NCBI GenBank assembly: GCA_900541415.1
Contig: UQJP01000010.1
Location: 56,686 to 120,685, forward strand
Direction of reading: 5' to 3'
Origin: an uncultured Odoribacter sp.
Lineage (GTDB): Bacteria; Bacteroidota; Bacteroidia; Bacteroidales; Marinifilaceae
DNA length: 64,000 bases
The position numbers were made by a program, and so were the translations under genes. The first letter of the stretch is position 1, and every line of letters starts with the position of its first letter. A model generated the notes under the pieces. That model saw nothing but the letters and a program-made list of their open reading frames with translations, searched no databases and was not told the DNA's origin. Shown here in pieces: positions 54,406-61,896 of this stretch.

Positions 54406-54840
54406 TCAGGATAATTTCTTTTTTAAATAGATCATATCGATGCATTGCTTCCCGGCGTCGAAAATAGGATCGGGATAATGGTCTGTGAAGAAGTTTTTCA
54501 CTGTGTGGGAATATACGAAGCCACATTTTTCATAAAAAGCAATCCCTGATTCGCTGGTTCCTACATATAAAAAATCGAATTTTCCCTGATAATGTTTACT
54601 GAGCAGCCGAAGCATCTGTGTGCCTATGCCTCGTCCGTGATATGCAGGATCGACAGCGAGATTTTTCAATTCCCCGTGAGGATCGACCACTGCTTCGCAA
54701 ATAACGTGGCCCTGTTGCGATAAAGTGAACATTTCTCCTGTCTCTAAATACTTATCGAGCATTTCTTCTGACGGGTCTGCCAATAGCAATAATTCTAAAT
54801 ATTCTTTCTTGTTTCCGGTTACTTTTTCAAGATGTTCCAT
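54406..54840 (-). CDS. GNAT family N-acetyltransferase
   Basis: The 144-residue protein has the acetyl-CoA-binding motif A in LAVDPAYHGRGIGTQMLRLL and motif B in FLYVGTSESGIAFYEKCGF. This is a small GNAT enzyme of the YhbS/RimI-like size class; the acceptor substrate is unknown. It stands alone on the minus strand, convergent with the hybrid kinase gene and about 250 bases from the tRNA-Val-derived repeat array, with no clear operon partner. That 250-base gap is AT-rich with nothing I recognise. Confidence 0.85.
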   Translation of the reverse strand: MEHLEKVTGNKKEYLELLLLADPSEEMLDKYLETGEMFTLSQQGHVICEAVVDPHGELKNLAVDPAYHGRGIGTQMLRLLSKHYQGKFDFLYVGTSESGIAFYEKCGFVYSHTVKNFFTDHYPDPIFDAGKQCIDMIYLKKKLS

Positions 54841-55092
54841 TATTGGTTTTAGGATATAAATTCGACAGAATAAAGATAGTGTTTTGGATATAATTTATAG
54901 TGTTTTTGATCGGGAAGGTGTTTTTTTTACTTTGATAGAGTGTGAATGCCCCTTGTTCTGTTGTTCTATGTGTTTGGAATAAGGCTTATGCTTTGAGTTT
55001 TTGATTTTTAATGGTCTGTATTTAATAAATATTATACTGTTTCTTGATAGCCTGTAAGGTCGTTTATGGGAAAGAAATAGGGAGGAGGGACG

Positions 55093-55583
55093 TTTTACCC
55101 GCCCTCCCTTCGTTCGAATCTTTGAGGAAAGGAGAGGTTGGTTGGAAATAGAAAAGGGAGACAGTTTTTGTCTTCTTTCTTGTGGGCGCTGAGGGATTAC
55201 TCGGAACTTCGTTCCTCGTAAACGCGTTACGAACCCGCTCCCCTTCGTTCGAATTTTTGGGGAAAGGAGAGGTTGACAGGAAATAAAAAAAGGAAGACTG
55301 TTTTGTCTTCCTTCTGTGGGCGCTGAGGGATTACTCGGAACGAAGTTCCGAGTAAACGCGTTACGAACCCGCTCCCCTTCGTTCGAATCTTTGAGGAAAG
55401 GAGAGGTTACAGGAAATAAAAAAAGGAAGACTGTTTTGTCTTCCTTCTGTGGGCGCTGAGGGATTACTCGGAACGAAGTTCCGAGTAAACGCGTTACGAA
55501 CCCGCTCCCCTTCGTTCGAATCTTTGAGGAAAGGAGAGGTTACAGGAAATAAAAAAAGGAAGACTGTTTTGTCTTCCTTTTGT
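55093..55583 (-). repeat. Tandem array derived from the tRNA-Val 3' end plus its terminator
   Basis: The block GGGCGCTGAGGGATT, identical to the 3' end of the adjacent tRNA-Val, recurs at 55184, 55318 and 55451 and belongs to the tRNA itself at 55584, a period of 133-134 bases. Each unit also has a small palindrome (ACTCGGAAC, GAA, GTTCCGAGT in two copies, altered in the first), a conserved CCCCTTCGTTCGAAT block and a copy of the tRNA terminator hairpin. A diverged partial unit lies at 55093-55183. The spacers are nearly identical to one another, which indicates recent tandem duplication. Confidence 0.85.
55551..55579 (-). terminator. tRNA-Val terminator
   Basis: AAGGAAGAC / GTCTTCCTT (55556-55564 with 55571-55579, loop TGTTTT) reads on the minus strand into seven T residues, directly after the tRNA 3' end. 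Copies recur in each upstream repeat unit. Confidence 0.85.
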
Positions 55584-55657
55584 GGGCGCTGAGGGATTCG
55601 AACCCCCGACCCTCTGGGTGTAAACCAGATGCTCTGAACCGACTGAGCTAAGCGCCC
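55583..55657 (-). tRNA. tRNA-Val (UAC anticodon)
   Basis: On the minus strand the 75-base sequence starts GGGCGCTTAGCTCAGTCGG and folds into a full cloverleaf. The acceptor is GGGCGCT/AGCGCCC, the anticodon arm is CTGG-TTTACAC-CCAG giving anticodon TAC, and the T arm is GGGGGTTCGAATCCCTC with normal tRNA pairing. The discriminator is A. The 3' CCA is not encoded, which is common in this phylum. A complete promoter lies 24 bases upstream. Confidence 0.95.
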
Positions 55658-55680
55658 GTGCTATCATCCGATTGCGGGTA

Positions 55681-55711
55681 CAAATGTAGCGCTTTTTTCA
55701 TTCCTACCAAA
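55681..55711 (-). promoter_or_regulatory. tRNA-Val promoter
   Basis: On the minus strand TTTG (55711-55708), a 19-base spacer and TACATTTG (55688-55681) give a full -33/-7 consensus, 24 bases before the tRNA 5' end. Confidence 0.7.
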
Positions 55712-55790
55712 AAAAAGAACTGTTTTTTATAAAAATAATTCATATTATCGGCTTCCGCTGTAAAACCGAAAAGTTCTTTGACCGGGCAGT

Positions 55791-56207
55791 TTACCCTTCA
55801 TTTGTTTTTAATTGCTCGGCAAAAATTTTATCGAATAATTCTCCTCTGGTTAAACGTCCGTTTTCTGTACAGATAGATTCAACTCTGCCCCTGGCACAAA
55901 GCTTGTTATCCGGTAAACGGTAGATGTCTTCCAGAAAAACCAACTTGGGTCCTTCCCGTTTTATGTTCAATTTTACAGTGAAGCGGTCGCCGCTGGTTAA
56001 GGATACTTTATAGTCGATTTCTACTCTTGCCACCATAGCATCTATCCCTTGCTTGTGCAGCTCTCCGAAATTCGCCCCGGCAAGTTCCAAAAATTCATGG
56101 CGGGCATGTTCCAGATAGTGCTGGTAATTAGCGTTATTGACAACACATTGCAGGTCACATTCATAGTCCCGCACTTTCATTTCGATCTCGAAAATATATT
56201 CTTTCAT
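55791..56207 (-). CDS. Acyl-CoA thioesterase (YbgC/4HBT-like hotdog fold)
   Basis: The 138-residue protein matches the hotdog thioesterase superfamily. The helix and active-site region is MKVRDYECDLQCVVNNANYQHYLEHARHE with the glycan-free pattern D...VNNANY typical of YbgC/4-hydroxybenzoyl-CoA types, followed by FLEDIYRL and ARGRVESIC strands. It hydrolyses acyl-CoA thioesters; the chain-length preference is unknown. It is a single gene with its own TATCTTTG promoter element upstream, next to tRNA-Val on the same strand. Confidence 0.85.
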   Translation of the reverse strand: MKEYIFEIEMKVRDYECDLQCVVNNANYQHYLEHARHEFLELAGANFGELHKQGIDAMVARVEIDYKVSLTSGDRFTVKLNIKREGPKLVFLEDIYRLPDNKLCARGRVESICTENGRLTRGELFDKIFAEQLKTNEG

Positions 56208-56227
56208 AATATTTTTGTTTCTCTGCG

Positions 56228-56235
56228 CAAAGATA
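56228..56235 (-). promoter_or_regulatory. Promoter -7 element of the thioesterase gene
   Basis: TATCTTTG on the minus strand fits TAnnTTTG, 21 bases upstream of the ATG at 56207. Confidence 0.55.
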
Positions 56236-56306
56236 CGTAAAAAAGAATATTTCTAAGGGAATGATTTACGAAGAAATAACTTGTTGAATCGTTATTATTT
56301 TGATTA

Positions 56307-57575
56307 TTAGTTGGATATATATTCGTTGTAAATAACTTCAACTCCATTTCCCGGAACGTCCAGAATCAATTTGGCATTATTGTAGCTAAAACGATTATCG
56401 AACAATGCTTTGAAATTCTCCTCCCGTTTTATATCTGGCAGGTCGAGTTTTAGAGTAACGGCTTCTTTATTCTTATTGAAAACGACAATCGTTTCTTTTT
56501 CAAAATATGAACGCATATAAGCATATATATCATTTTCTATCCTTAAAGGGATAAAATCACCGTGTTGTAATGAAAAACTATTTTCGTAAAGATCATTAAG
56601 CAGAGCCATTTGCTGGCGGATTTCTTCTGAATCTTCTTCATTTTTAACAAAGATATGCAAAGAATCGGGACAACAGATTTCAGGAACTCCCGGTAAACTG
56701 ATGTGGAATGTCCACAATTGGATGAAACGATTGGCTGTGGTGCTATCTATTGTAAAGTGGATTGGAATTTTATAATCTTTTGTCAATAGGGCACGGCGGG
56801 GAAAATGATTTATTCCCACTCCTTTTAAATGTTCTGTCACCAAATGATGTAATTGCGGGAACTTATCGTATTTCCTGAAAAATATTTTTGCAGCCTCTTT
56901 GCCCGTGAGCGAATCATTATAAGCAAAGTTTTTTTTCATACATGCCAATGCCGGCATAGAGTCGAGAAGTTGTAATTCTTTGACCACTTCATTTTTAATA
57001 AGCGGGATGCACACCTCGTTGGAAACTCCGGATTCATTTACCGCCCAAACCCGTAAAACACTCGATTTTATCCCTTCTGTTTCCACAGGCAGTGCAATTT
57101 TTAAATGTTGTCCGGTGGGAAACAGGAATTTGTCTTTTAGTTTATAGTTCTGTATATAAACACTCCATTTTTCTACCGGGCGGTCACTTTCCAGAAAAAT
57201 AGTGTCGTTAAGAATATCGGCAGTAAAAATGATCGGCAGGTTTTTCTCATCCCGGGGAGGTGTCAGTAGTGGAATATCGTAATCAAAACCTGCATAGCGA
57301 AATTTCAGATTACCTAATGGAACACGCTGGTCTGTGGGAGCTAAAAATAAAATACTGTCAGTAGAATATATAACCTCTGCATTTTTAGAGGCAGAAACTT
57401 TTTTGAGAAGAGAAAGATCGGGAAAATAGTCTGTAAGCCGGATTGCGATAGTATCTCCTTCCCACCATAATGGCCCGATAGGTATTCCGAACAAGGGTTG
57501 GGGAGGAATTTTCATGTTTGCCGGCTGGCAAGAATATAGCAAAACAATGATAACCGTAACAAAATAAGCTTTCAT
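56307..57575 (-). CDS. Lipoprotein resembling a GH13 amylase lacking most of its barrel
   Basis: From ATG 57575 the protein has 422 residues and a lipoprotein signal (AYFVTVIIVLLYSC, Cys at about 16). The N-terminal part is beta-rich, like the Ig-like start of neopullulanases. The C-terminal part resembles the end of GH13 enzymes: FIQLWTFHISLPGVPEICCPDS looks like the last barrel strand (normally ...LPGIPxxYYGDE), then LYENSFSLQHGDFIPL, and IYAYMRSYFEKETIVVFNKN looks like domain C. The segment that would hold the catalytic Asp/Glu residues is missing. At about 420 instead of 600 or more residues, I infer a non-catalytic, perhaps starch-binding, surface protein. The homology is by eye and uncertain. 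Confidence 0.5.
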   Translation of the reverse strand: MKAYFVTVIIVLLYSCQPANMKIPPQPLFGIPIGPLWWEGDTIAIRLTDYFPDLSLLKKVSASKNAEVIYSTDSILFLAPTDQRVPLGNLKFRYAGFDYDIPLLTPPRDEKNLPIIFTADILNDTIFLESDRPVEKWSVYIQNYKLKDKFLFPTGQHLKIALPVETEGIKSSVLRVWAVNESGVSNEVCIPLIKNEVVKELQLLDSMPALACMKKNFAYNDSLTGKEAAKIFFRKYDKFPQLHHLVTEHLKGVGINHFPRRALLTKDYKIPIHFTIDSTTANRFIQLWTFHISLPGVPEICCPDSLHIFVKNEEDSEEIRQQMALLNDLYENSFSLQHGDFIPLRIENDIYAYMRSYFEKETIVVFNKNKEAVTLKLDLPDIKREENFKALFDNRFSYNNAKLILDVPGNGVEVIYNEYISN

Positions 57576-57599
57576 ATAATTCCGTTTTAAATAATACAT

Positions 57600-58174
57600 T
57601 ATATCAGCTTTTAATCAAAGGTAATATAAACATTTTTTATGCCAAATTCTATGGGTTTATTTCTGAATATTATCTGTTGGGATAGGATATTTGTATTGTA
57701 TTATATTTCTGATTGTTAGGTTGTTGTTTCGTATATTTATTAATAATAAGTATTTTTTGTTGTTTGACCTGGCTGGTATAAAATGTGTTATAAATGATAA
57801 TTTGTTCCTTATTTTTATTATGTTTGTGTCACCTTTGAAATTATAGAGATAATTTCTTTGAGGATTTAGAAATTGATCGTTACTATTATTCTTAACAGAG
57901 AAACCGCCAAAATTCTTTTAAAAAAAGTGAGAATAAAACTAACGTTTACGCATAAGCGTGGACTGTTGTGTTTTTCTTCTTTTTTGTACTTGGCGGTACT
58001 CTCTGTAAGGCGGCACACAGTTCCACGCTTTACTTTTTATATTTACGACCAGAGAGTTCGGATCTTTTCGATGATTTATCCTTATTTTTGTTTGTTCTAT
58101 CGGGTATTTATTAATAAAACTGATTATTATCAGTTACTTTTTCTTTTTCCCTTTTCCTTTTTATCTAAAAAATA
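57600..58174. other. AT-rich gap with one long hairpin
   Basis: No credible gene is seen; the 107-codon frame at 57873-58196 overlaps the promoter of the next gene and looks random. The main structure is an imperfect inverted repeat, GCGTGGACTGTTGTG (57956-57970) against CACACAGTTCCACGC (58014-58028), about 14 pairs with two bulges, around a 43-base loop. It could be a small RNA, a terminator relic or an operator. A TAnnTTTG match (TATGTTTG, 57819-57826) lies upstream. Confidence 0.35.
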
Positions 58175-58182
58175 TAACTTTG
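58175..58182 (+). promoter_or_regulatory. Promoter -7 element of the YebC gene
   Basis: TAACTTTG fits TAnnTTTG, 36 bases upstream of the ATG at 58219. Confidence 0.5.
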
Positions 58183-58218
58183 CGCCTTGTAATTAGAAAT
58201 TAAAATTTACGATATACT

Positions 58219-58938
58219 ATGGGAAGAGCGTTTGAATACCGCAAAGCACGTAAACTAAAGAGATGGGGTAACATGGCCCGTACGTTTACCAGAATAGGCA
58301 AGGAAATCGATATTGCTGTAAAAGCAGGTGGACCCGACCCGAATAATAATACCCGTCTTCGTATTTTAATCCAGAATGCAAAGGCTGAAAATATGCCAAA
58401 GGAGAATGTGGAACGGGCAATTAAACGTGCAGTTTCAAAAGATACGTCTGACTATAAGGAAATTGTTTACGAAGGATATGCTCCTTTCGGGATTGCTATC
58501 GTTGTGGAAGCTGCTACCGACAATAATACTCGTACGGTTGCCAATGTGCGTCATGCCTTTACTAAATATGGTGGTTCTCTGGGTACTACCGGATCGTTAG
58601 ATTTTATGTTCGACCGGAAATCCGTTTTCAAGATCAACAAACCTGAAAATTTCGACATTGAAGAATTTGAATTAGAGATGATCGACTATGGCGTGGATGA
58701 AATCTTTGAAGATGAAGACGGTGTGATCAATATTTATGGTTCTTTCGACGCTTATGGAAATATCCAGAAATATCTTGAAGAAAACAAATACGACATCGTA
58801 AGCGGTGAGTTTACCCGGATTCCGACGGACACCAAAGAACTCACACCCGAACAACGGGCAGAAGTAGATAAAATTCTGGATAAACTGGATGAAGATGATG
58901 ACGTTACCAACGTTTATCACAACATCAAGGAAGATTAA
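58219..58938 (+). CDS. YebC/PmpR family protein
   Basis: The 239-residue protein matches the YebC/TACO1 family throughout: MGRAFEYRKARKLKRWGNMA, the conserved GGPDPNNNTRLRILIQNAKA, NMPKENVERAIKRA, YEGYAPFGIAIVVEAATDN and the acidic C-terminus. Members were described as DNA-binding regulators, and recent work in other bacteria and mitochondria points to help with translation of difficult (proline-rich) sequences. Which of these applies here is not visible. It is a single gene, followed by tRNA-Lys on the same strand. Confidence 0.93.
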   Translation: MGRAFEYRKARKLKRWGNMARTFTRIGKEIDIAVKAGGPDPNNNTRLRILIQNAKAENMPKENVERAIKRAVSKDTSDYKEIVYEGYAPFGIAIVVEAATDNNTRTVANVRHAFTKYGGSLGTTGSLDFMFDRKSVFKINKPENFDIEEFELEMIDYGVDEIFEDEDGVINIYGSFDAYGNIQKYLEENKYDIVSGEFTRIPTDTKELTPEQRAEVDKILDKLDEDDDVTNVYHNIKED

Positions 58939-58950
58939 AACAATTAATTC

Positions 58951-58981
58951 TTGCAGAATTAAAAATATAGTTGCATATTTG
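58951..58981 (+). promoter_or_regulatory. tRNA-Lys promoter
   Basis: TTG (58951-58953), a 20-base spacer and CATATTTG (58974-58981, one mismatch to TAnnTTTG) lie 40 bases before the tRNA. Confidence 0.5.
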
Positions 58982-59021
58982 CACCCGCAAAACAGTTTTG
59001 TCGGAATGCAACTAAAATGAT

Positions 59022-59094
59022 GACTTCGTAGCTCAGCTGGTAGAGCAATTGACTCTTAATCAATGGGCCGTGGGTTCGAGTCCCACCGAGGTCA
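59022..59094 (+). tRNA. tRNA-Lys (CUU anticodon)
   Basis: The 73-base sequence folds as a cloverleaf: acceptor GACTTCG / CGAGGTC with one G-T pair, D arm GCTCAGCTGGTAGAGC, anticodon arm ATTGA-CTCTTAA-TCAAT giving anticodon CTT, and T arm GTGGGTTCGAGTCCCAC. The discriminator is A and CCA is not encoded. A tyrosine integrase gene begins 270 bases downstream, so the 3' end of this tRNA is a likely attachment site. Confidence 0.95.
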
Positions 59095-59129
59095 CTCAGA
59101 GGTAAGACAAAATCTTGCCAAAACAAGTC

Positions 59130-59166
59130 AAAGCTCTCTAAACATGTGTTTTAGAGAGCTTTTTTC
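59130..59166 (+). terminator. Terminator downstream of tRNA-Lys
   Basis: A 13-bp stem AAAGCTCTCTAAA / TTTAGAGAGCTTT (59130-59142 with 59150-59162) closes a 7-base loop and leads into a T-run. Confidence 0.85.
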
Positions 59167-59213
59167 TTTTCCGGTAAGTCATACCGAAGACAAAAAAAGC
59201 CACTTTAAGCCAC

Positions 59214-59269
59214 AAAATCGTTACTGATTCGTTACGGTAAATTTAAAAACCAAAAACCGTAACGATTTT
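59214..59269. repeat. Nested inverted repeats upstream of the integrase gene
   Basis: AAAATCGTTAC (59214-59224) is mirrored by GTAACGATTTT (59259-59269), and CGTTACGGT (59230-59238) by ACCGTAACG (59256-59264). The shared CGTTAC core occurs twice directly and once inverted. Just before it, AGCCAC is repeated. This arrangement resembles integrase arm-binding sites near an attachment site. Confidence 0.5.
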
Positions 59270-59336
59270 AACACTAAGTCATTGATTTGGCGTTGCTTGA
59301 CCTTTCGTTGTCTGCTCTTGTTTCAAGAAACCAAAA

Positions 59337-59344
59337 TAGTTTTG
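59337..59344 (+). promoter_or_regulatory. Integrase promoter -7 element
   Basis: TAGTTTTG fits TAnnTTTG and lies 21 bases upstream of the ATG at 59365, supporting that start. Confidence 0.5.
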
Positions 59345-59364
59345 CGAACAAAAGAAAAGACGCT

Positions 59365-60612
59365 ATGAAAAGTACATTTAAGGTGTTATTCTACCTCAAA
59401 AAGAATGAGCCCAAAAAGAACGGATACGTTACTATAATGATACGGGTAACCGTAGACGGCTCAAATACCCAATTCAGTAGTAAGCTCGACATTCATCCTG
59501 ATGAATGGGACGTATCCAAAGGTCAAGCCAAAACAGGTAAAAGTTTATCTGCTAAGAACTCAACATTGAACCGCACTCTTGAAAGCATACGTGCAGAACT
59601 TACCGTACAGTATAACCGCCTGATGAATCTAAAGGGTTATGCTCTACCAGAACAAATCCGTAATACTTTCTTAGGATTAGAGGAAAAAGAGAAAACTCTG
59701 ATTACATACTTTTCTCAATTCAATGAGCAGTATAAACAGAAAGTGGGAACAACCACAACACGAATGACCTATTCCCGTTATGAACTCACAAAACAAAGGC
59801 TTATTGATTTTATGAAAGATAAATATAATAGGTCTGACATTCAAATCCATGAAATGAACACCGTGTTCATTGAAAATTTCTACCTGTATCTTAGAAACAT
59901 TCATGGTATCAATAACAATACTGCCATGAAATTCATTCAACGATTTCGTACCATTCTGATGTATGTAAGAAATACAGGAGTTGATTTCATTAATCCCTTT
60001 GCTAACTACAAATTCAATTACGAAAAAGTGGATCGTGGTTATCTTGAGCAAGACGAAATAGACCGCATATATAACAAGAAATTTGCTTCCCAACGACTGG
60101 AACAAGTTCGGGATATGTTTATATTCAGTTGCTATACCGGATTGTCCTATATAGACCTTTGCAATCTCACACCAGACAATATCAAAACTGGATTTGACGG
60201 CAAACTCTGGATTATGACCAAACGGGAAAAGACCGGAATAGATTCAAACATCCCACTTCTTGAAATCCCACGTCAGATACTAAAGAAATACGAAGGATAT
60301 ATGAAAAATGGAAAACTTCTTCCGGTTATCAGTAATCAAAAGATGAATGATTATCTGGAGGAGATCGGGATTCTTTGTGAGATTAATAAACACATTACAT
60401 TTCACCTCGCACGCCATTCCTTTGCGACAGAAATCTGTATTACACAGGGAGTTCCCATTGAAAGCGTATCCAAAATGTTAGGACACACCAGCGTTAAAAC
60501 CACACAAATCTATGCCCGTGTGGTAGACCGTAAAATCAGCCACGATATGGCAGTATTGGAGCGCAAAATCAACAGCCGGAAACAACAGCAAAACGAAGCA
60601 GTAAACTTTTAA
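59365..60612 (+). CDS. Tyrosine-type site-specific integrase
   Basis: From ATG 59365 the protein has 415 residues: an N-terminal arm-binding domain (FKVLFYLKKNEPKKNGY), a SAM-like core-binding domain at about 105-205 and a catalytic domain. The box II signature HLARHSFATEI holds His and Arg, and LGHTSVKTTQIYARV holds the second His and the nucleophilic Tyr. The first catalytic arginine position reads TGLSYIDL, with Ser in place of Arg, as in the IntDOT-like integrases of Bacteroides elements. It should integrate the element into, and with help excise it from, tRNA-Lys. A RhuM-like gene follows after 12 bases. Confidence 0.92.
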   Translation: MKSTFKVLFYLKKNEPKKNGYVTIMIRVTVDGSNTQFSSKLDIHPDEWDVSKGQAKTGKSLSAKNSTLNRTLESIRAELTVQYNRLMNLKGYALPEQIRNTFLGLEEKEKTLITYFSQFNEQYKQKVGTTTTRMTYSRYELTKQRLIDFMKDKYNRSDIQIHEMNTVFIENFYLYLRNIHGINNNTAMKFIQRFRTILMYVRNTGVDFINPFANYKFNYEKVDRGYLEQDEIDRIYNKKFASQRLEQVRDMFIFSCYTGLSYIDLCNLTPDNIKTGFDGKLWIMTKREKTGIDSNIPLLEIPRQILKKYEGYMKNGKLLPVISNQKMNDYLEEIGILCEINKHITFHLARHSFATEICITQGVPIESVSKMLGHTSVKTTQIYARVVDRKISHDMAVLERKINSRKQQQNEAVNF

Positions 60613-60624
60613 AACTTATCAGAC

Positions 60625-61029
60625 ATGGAAACAGGTAAAATAGATATGCAGTTTAAAGAAACGACTAGCAAACTTTCAGTACATATACAGTTATCCGAAG
60701 ATGGCACAGTATGGCTCACCAAACACCAGATAGCCGACCTTTTCGGGGTATATATCCAAACCGTAACAGCAGGATTAAAAACCATCTTTCAGAAAGAACT
60801 GTTATTGCAAGAACAGGTCACTAAAATCCATCGTTTCACCAACGATCAGAATAAAGAGTGCCAGACTGAACTCTATAATTTAGAAGTCATACTTACTTTA
60901 GGTTTTTATATGAAAGGTGGAATTTGCCTATCCTTCAGAGAATGGGTACACGAACGAGTAAAATCCCCCATTGCCTACCATCCGAATCCGCCCATCCTGA
61001 TTCAATTCGGGCAAACCTTAATACTATAA
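60625..61029 (+). CDS. RhuM-like protein, N-terminal part
   Basis: The 134-residue protein contains VWLTKHQIADLFGVYIQTVT, a helix-turn-helix-like start, and ELYNLEVILTLGFYMKGG, both typical of the RhuM virulence-protein family. Full RhuM proteins are about 300 residues, whereas this ends soon after FREWV. Short versions next to integrases occur in Bacteroidales elements, so it may be a natural short form rather than a truncation. It is co-directional with the integrase, 12 bases apart, and ends at a strong terminator. Function unknown. Confidence 0.65.
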   Translation: METGKIDMQFKETTSKLSVHIQLSEDGTVWLTKHQIADLFGVYIQTVTAGLKTIFQKELLLQEQVTKIHRFTNDQNKECQTELYNLEVILTLGFYMKGGICLSFREWVHERVKSPIAYHPNPPILIQFGQTLIL

Positions 61030-61040
61030 AGATTGAAAAA

Positions 61041-61078
61041 CTAAAGTCGCTCCAATACGTGAGCGACTTTGGTTTTTA
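61041..61078 (+). terminator. Terminator after the RhuM-like gene
   Basis: A 10-bp stem AAAGTCGCTC / GAGCGACTTT (61043-61052 with 61061-61070), extendable by two outer pairs, is followed by GGTTTTT. Confidence 0.8.
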
Positions 61079-61086
61079 ATTACTTA

Positions 61087-61248
61087 TTACAATTTACAAT
61101 AAATGGAGTTTTCTGCAGTCCTGTCCGGGGAGATTTCCTGAGCCTGTTTGAGGGGCTCCGAAACTCCCCGAACACCCTCAAAATCATTGAAAAAGTCAGA
61201 ATAACTCGTCAGAGTTATTTCCGACTTTTCCAACAATTTCCTTTCCAT
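61087..61248 (-). CDS. Possible small protein (53 residues)
   Basis: The frame from ATG 61248 reads MERKLLEKSEITLTSYSDFF and ends ENSIYCKL. Frames of very similar sequence are, as I recall, common beside integrases in Bacteroides genomes. I have not verified this, and conservation could reflect the DNA or RNA rather than a protein. The stretch contains two strong hairpins (61149-61175 and 61191-61229), which also argues for a nucleic-acid function. No promoter or signal peptide is seen. Confidence 0.35.
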   Translation of the reverse strand: MERKLLEKSEITLTSYSDFFNDFEGVRGVSEPLKQAQEISPDRTAENSIYCKL

Positions 61249-61283
61249 CCCACAGGCAAAGTATCCGCTTTGTAGCAAACCTT

Positions 61284-61886
61284 TTATTCCTTTAAAGCTC
61301 TTAGGAACTTACCCAACTTATCATACAATACCTTTAACTCATGGAATGACAATTCCGGTAGTTCCAATTCATTCACACCAACAAAATAGGTAATCTTAGC
61401 TTCCTCATCGTCACATTGGGTGACATACTTTGTAATCAGCGGAGCCGCCTTCATTACAGGTTGCCTGGAACTTTTACAGATACAAAACAACCCATTAGAT
61501 GTTGCGTCTTCGGTATCAGAAACCTCTTCCTTTTCCTCAAACTTCCCTAAGAAAGCCAGAATTGTAAGTGCCACCCGTTTTAATTGTTGCGTACCCATAC
61601 ATTGCAGATTGCTGTCAAAAGTTTCCACCCCGTAATCTATAAAGAAACCCTCATCATGGGAATAACGGCTTACCGTTTTACTCATCTCCACAGGAAAGAT
61701 TCCATACGTTTCTGTTTTACAATCAGAGGGATAATTCTCCCGTTCGATAAAACTCCTTATCGTATTATGGAGTTCTTTTAACTGTCCGTAGGAAATGCCA
61801 CAAATAAGACCTTCCCCATAAGATAGACAATACTCTGTTTCTTCCCTGATTCCGGTTTGTCCTGAACCTTTATTCTTTGTTACCAT
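61284..61886 (-). CDS. Hypothetical protein of the integrative element
   Basis: I do not recognise this 200-residue protein. It is soluble and acidic, with alternating charged segments (for example ELPELSFHELKVLYDKLGKF near the C-terminus) and several cysteines (GLFCICKSS, YVTQCDDEE). It has no signal peptide or membrane helix. It lies 10 bases downstream of another unknown gene on the same strand, so the two should be co-transcribed, behind the structured RNA at 62425-62576. A role in element maintenance or regulation is only a guess from position. Confidence 0.7.
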   Translation of the reverse strand: MVTKNKGSGQTGIREETEYCLSYGEGLICGISYGQLKELHNTIRSFIERENYPSDCKTETYGIFPVEMSKTVSRYSHDEGFFIDYGVETFDSNLQCMGTQQLKRVALTILAFLGKFEEKEEVSDTEDATSNGLFCICKSSRQPVMKAAPLITKYVTQCDDEEAKITYFVGVNELELPELSFHELKVLYDKLGKFLRALKE

Positions 61887-61896
61887 AACCGGATAA

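Noticed and set aside
55184..55590. Regular repeats that could be mistaken for a CRISPR array
   Set aside because: The period is 133-134 bases, the spacers are nearly identical to each other, and the repeat is the 3' end of the adjacent tRNA-Val; no cas genes are present.
57873..58196. A 107-codon open frame on the plus strand
   Set aside because: It runs through the YebC promoter element and a long hairpin, has random hydrophobic/aromatic composition and no recognisable motif.
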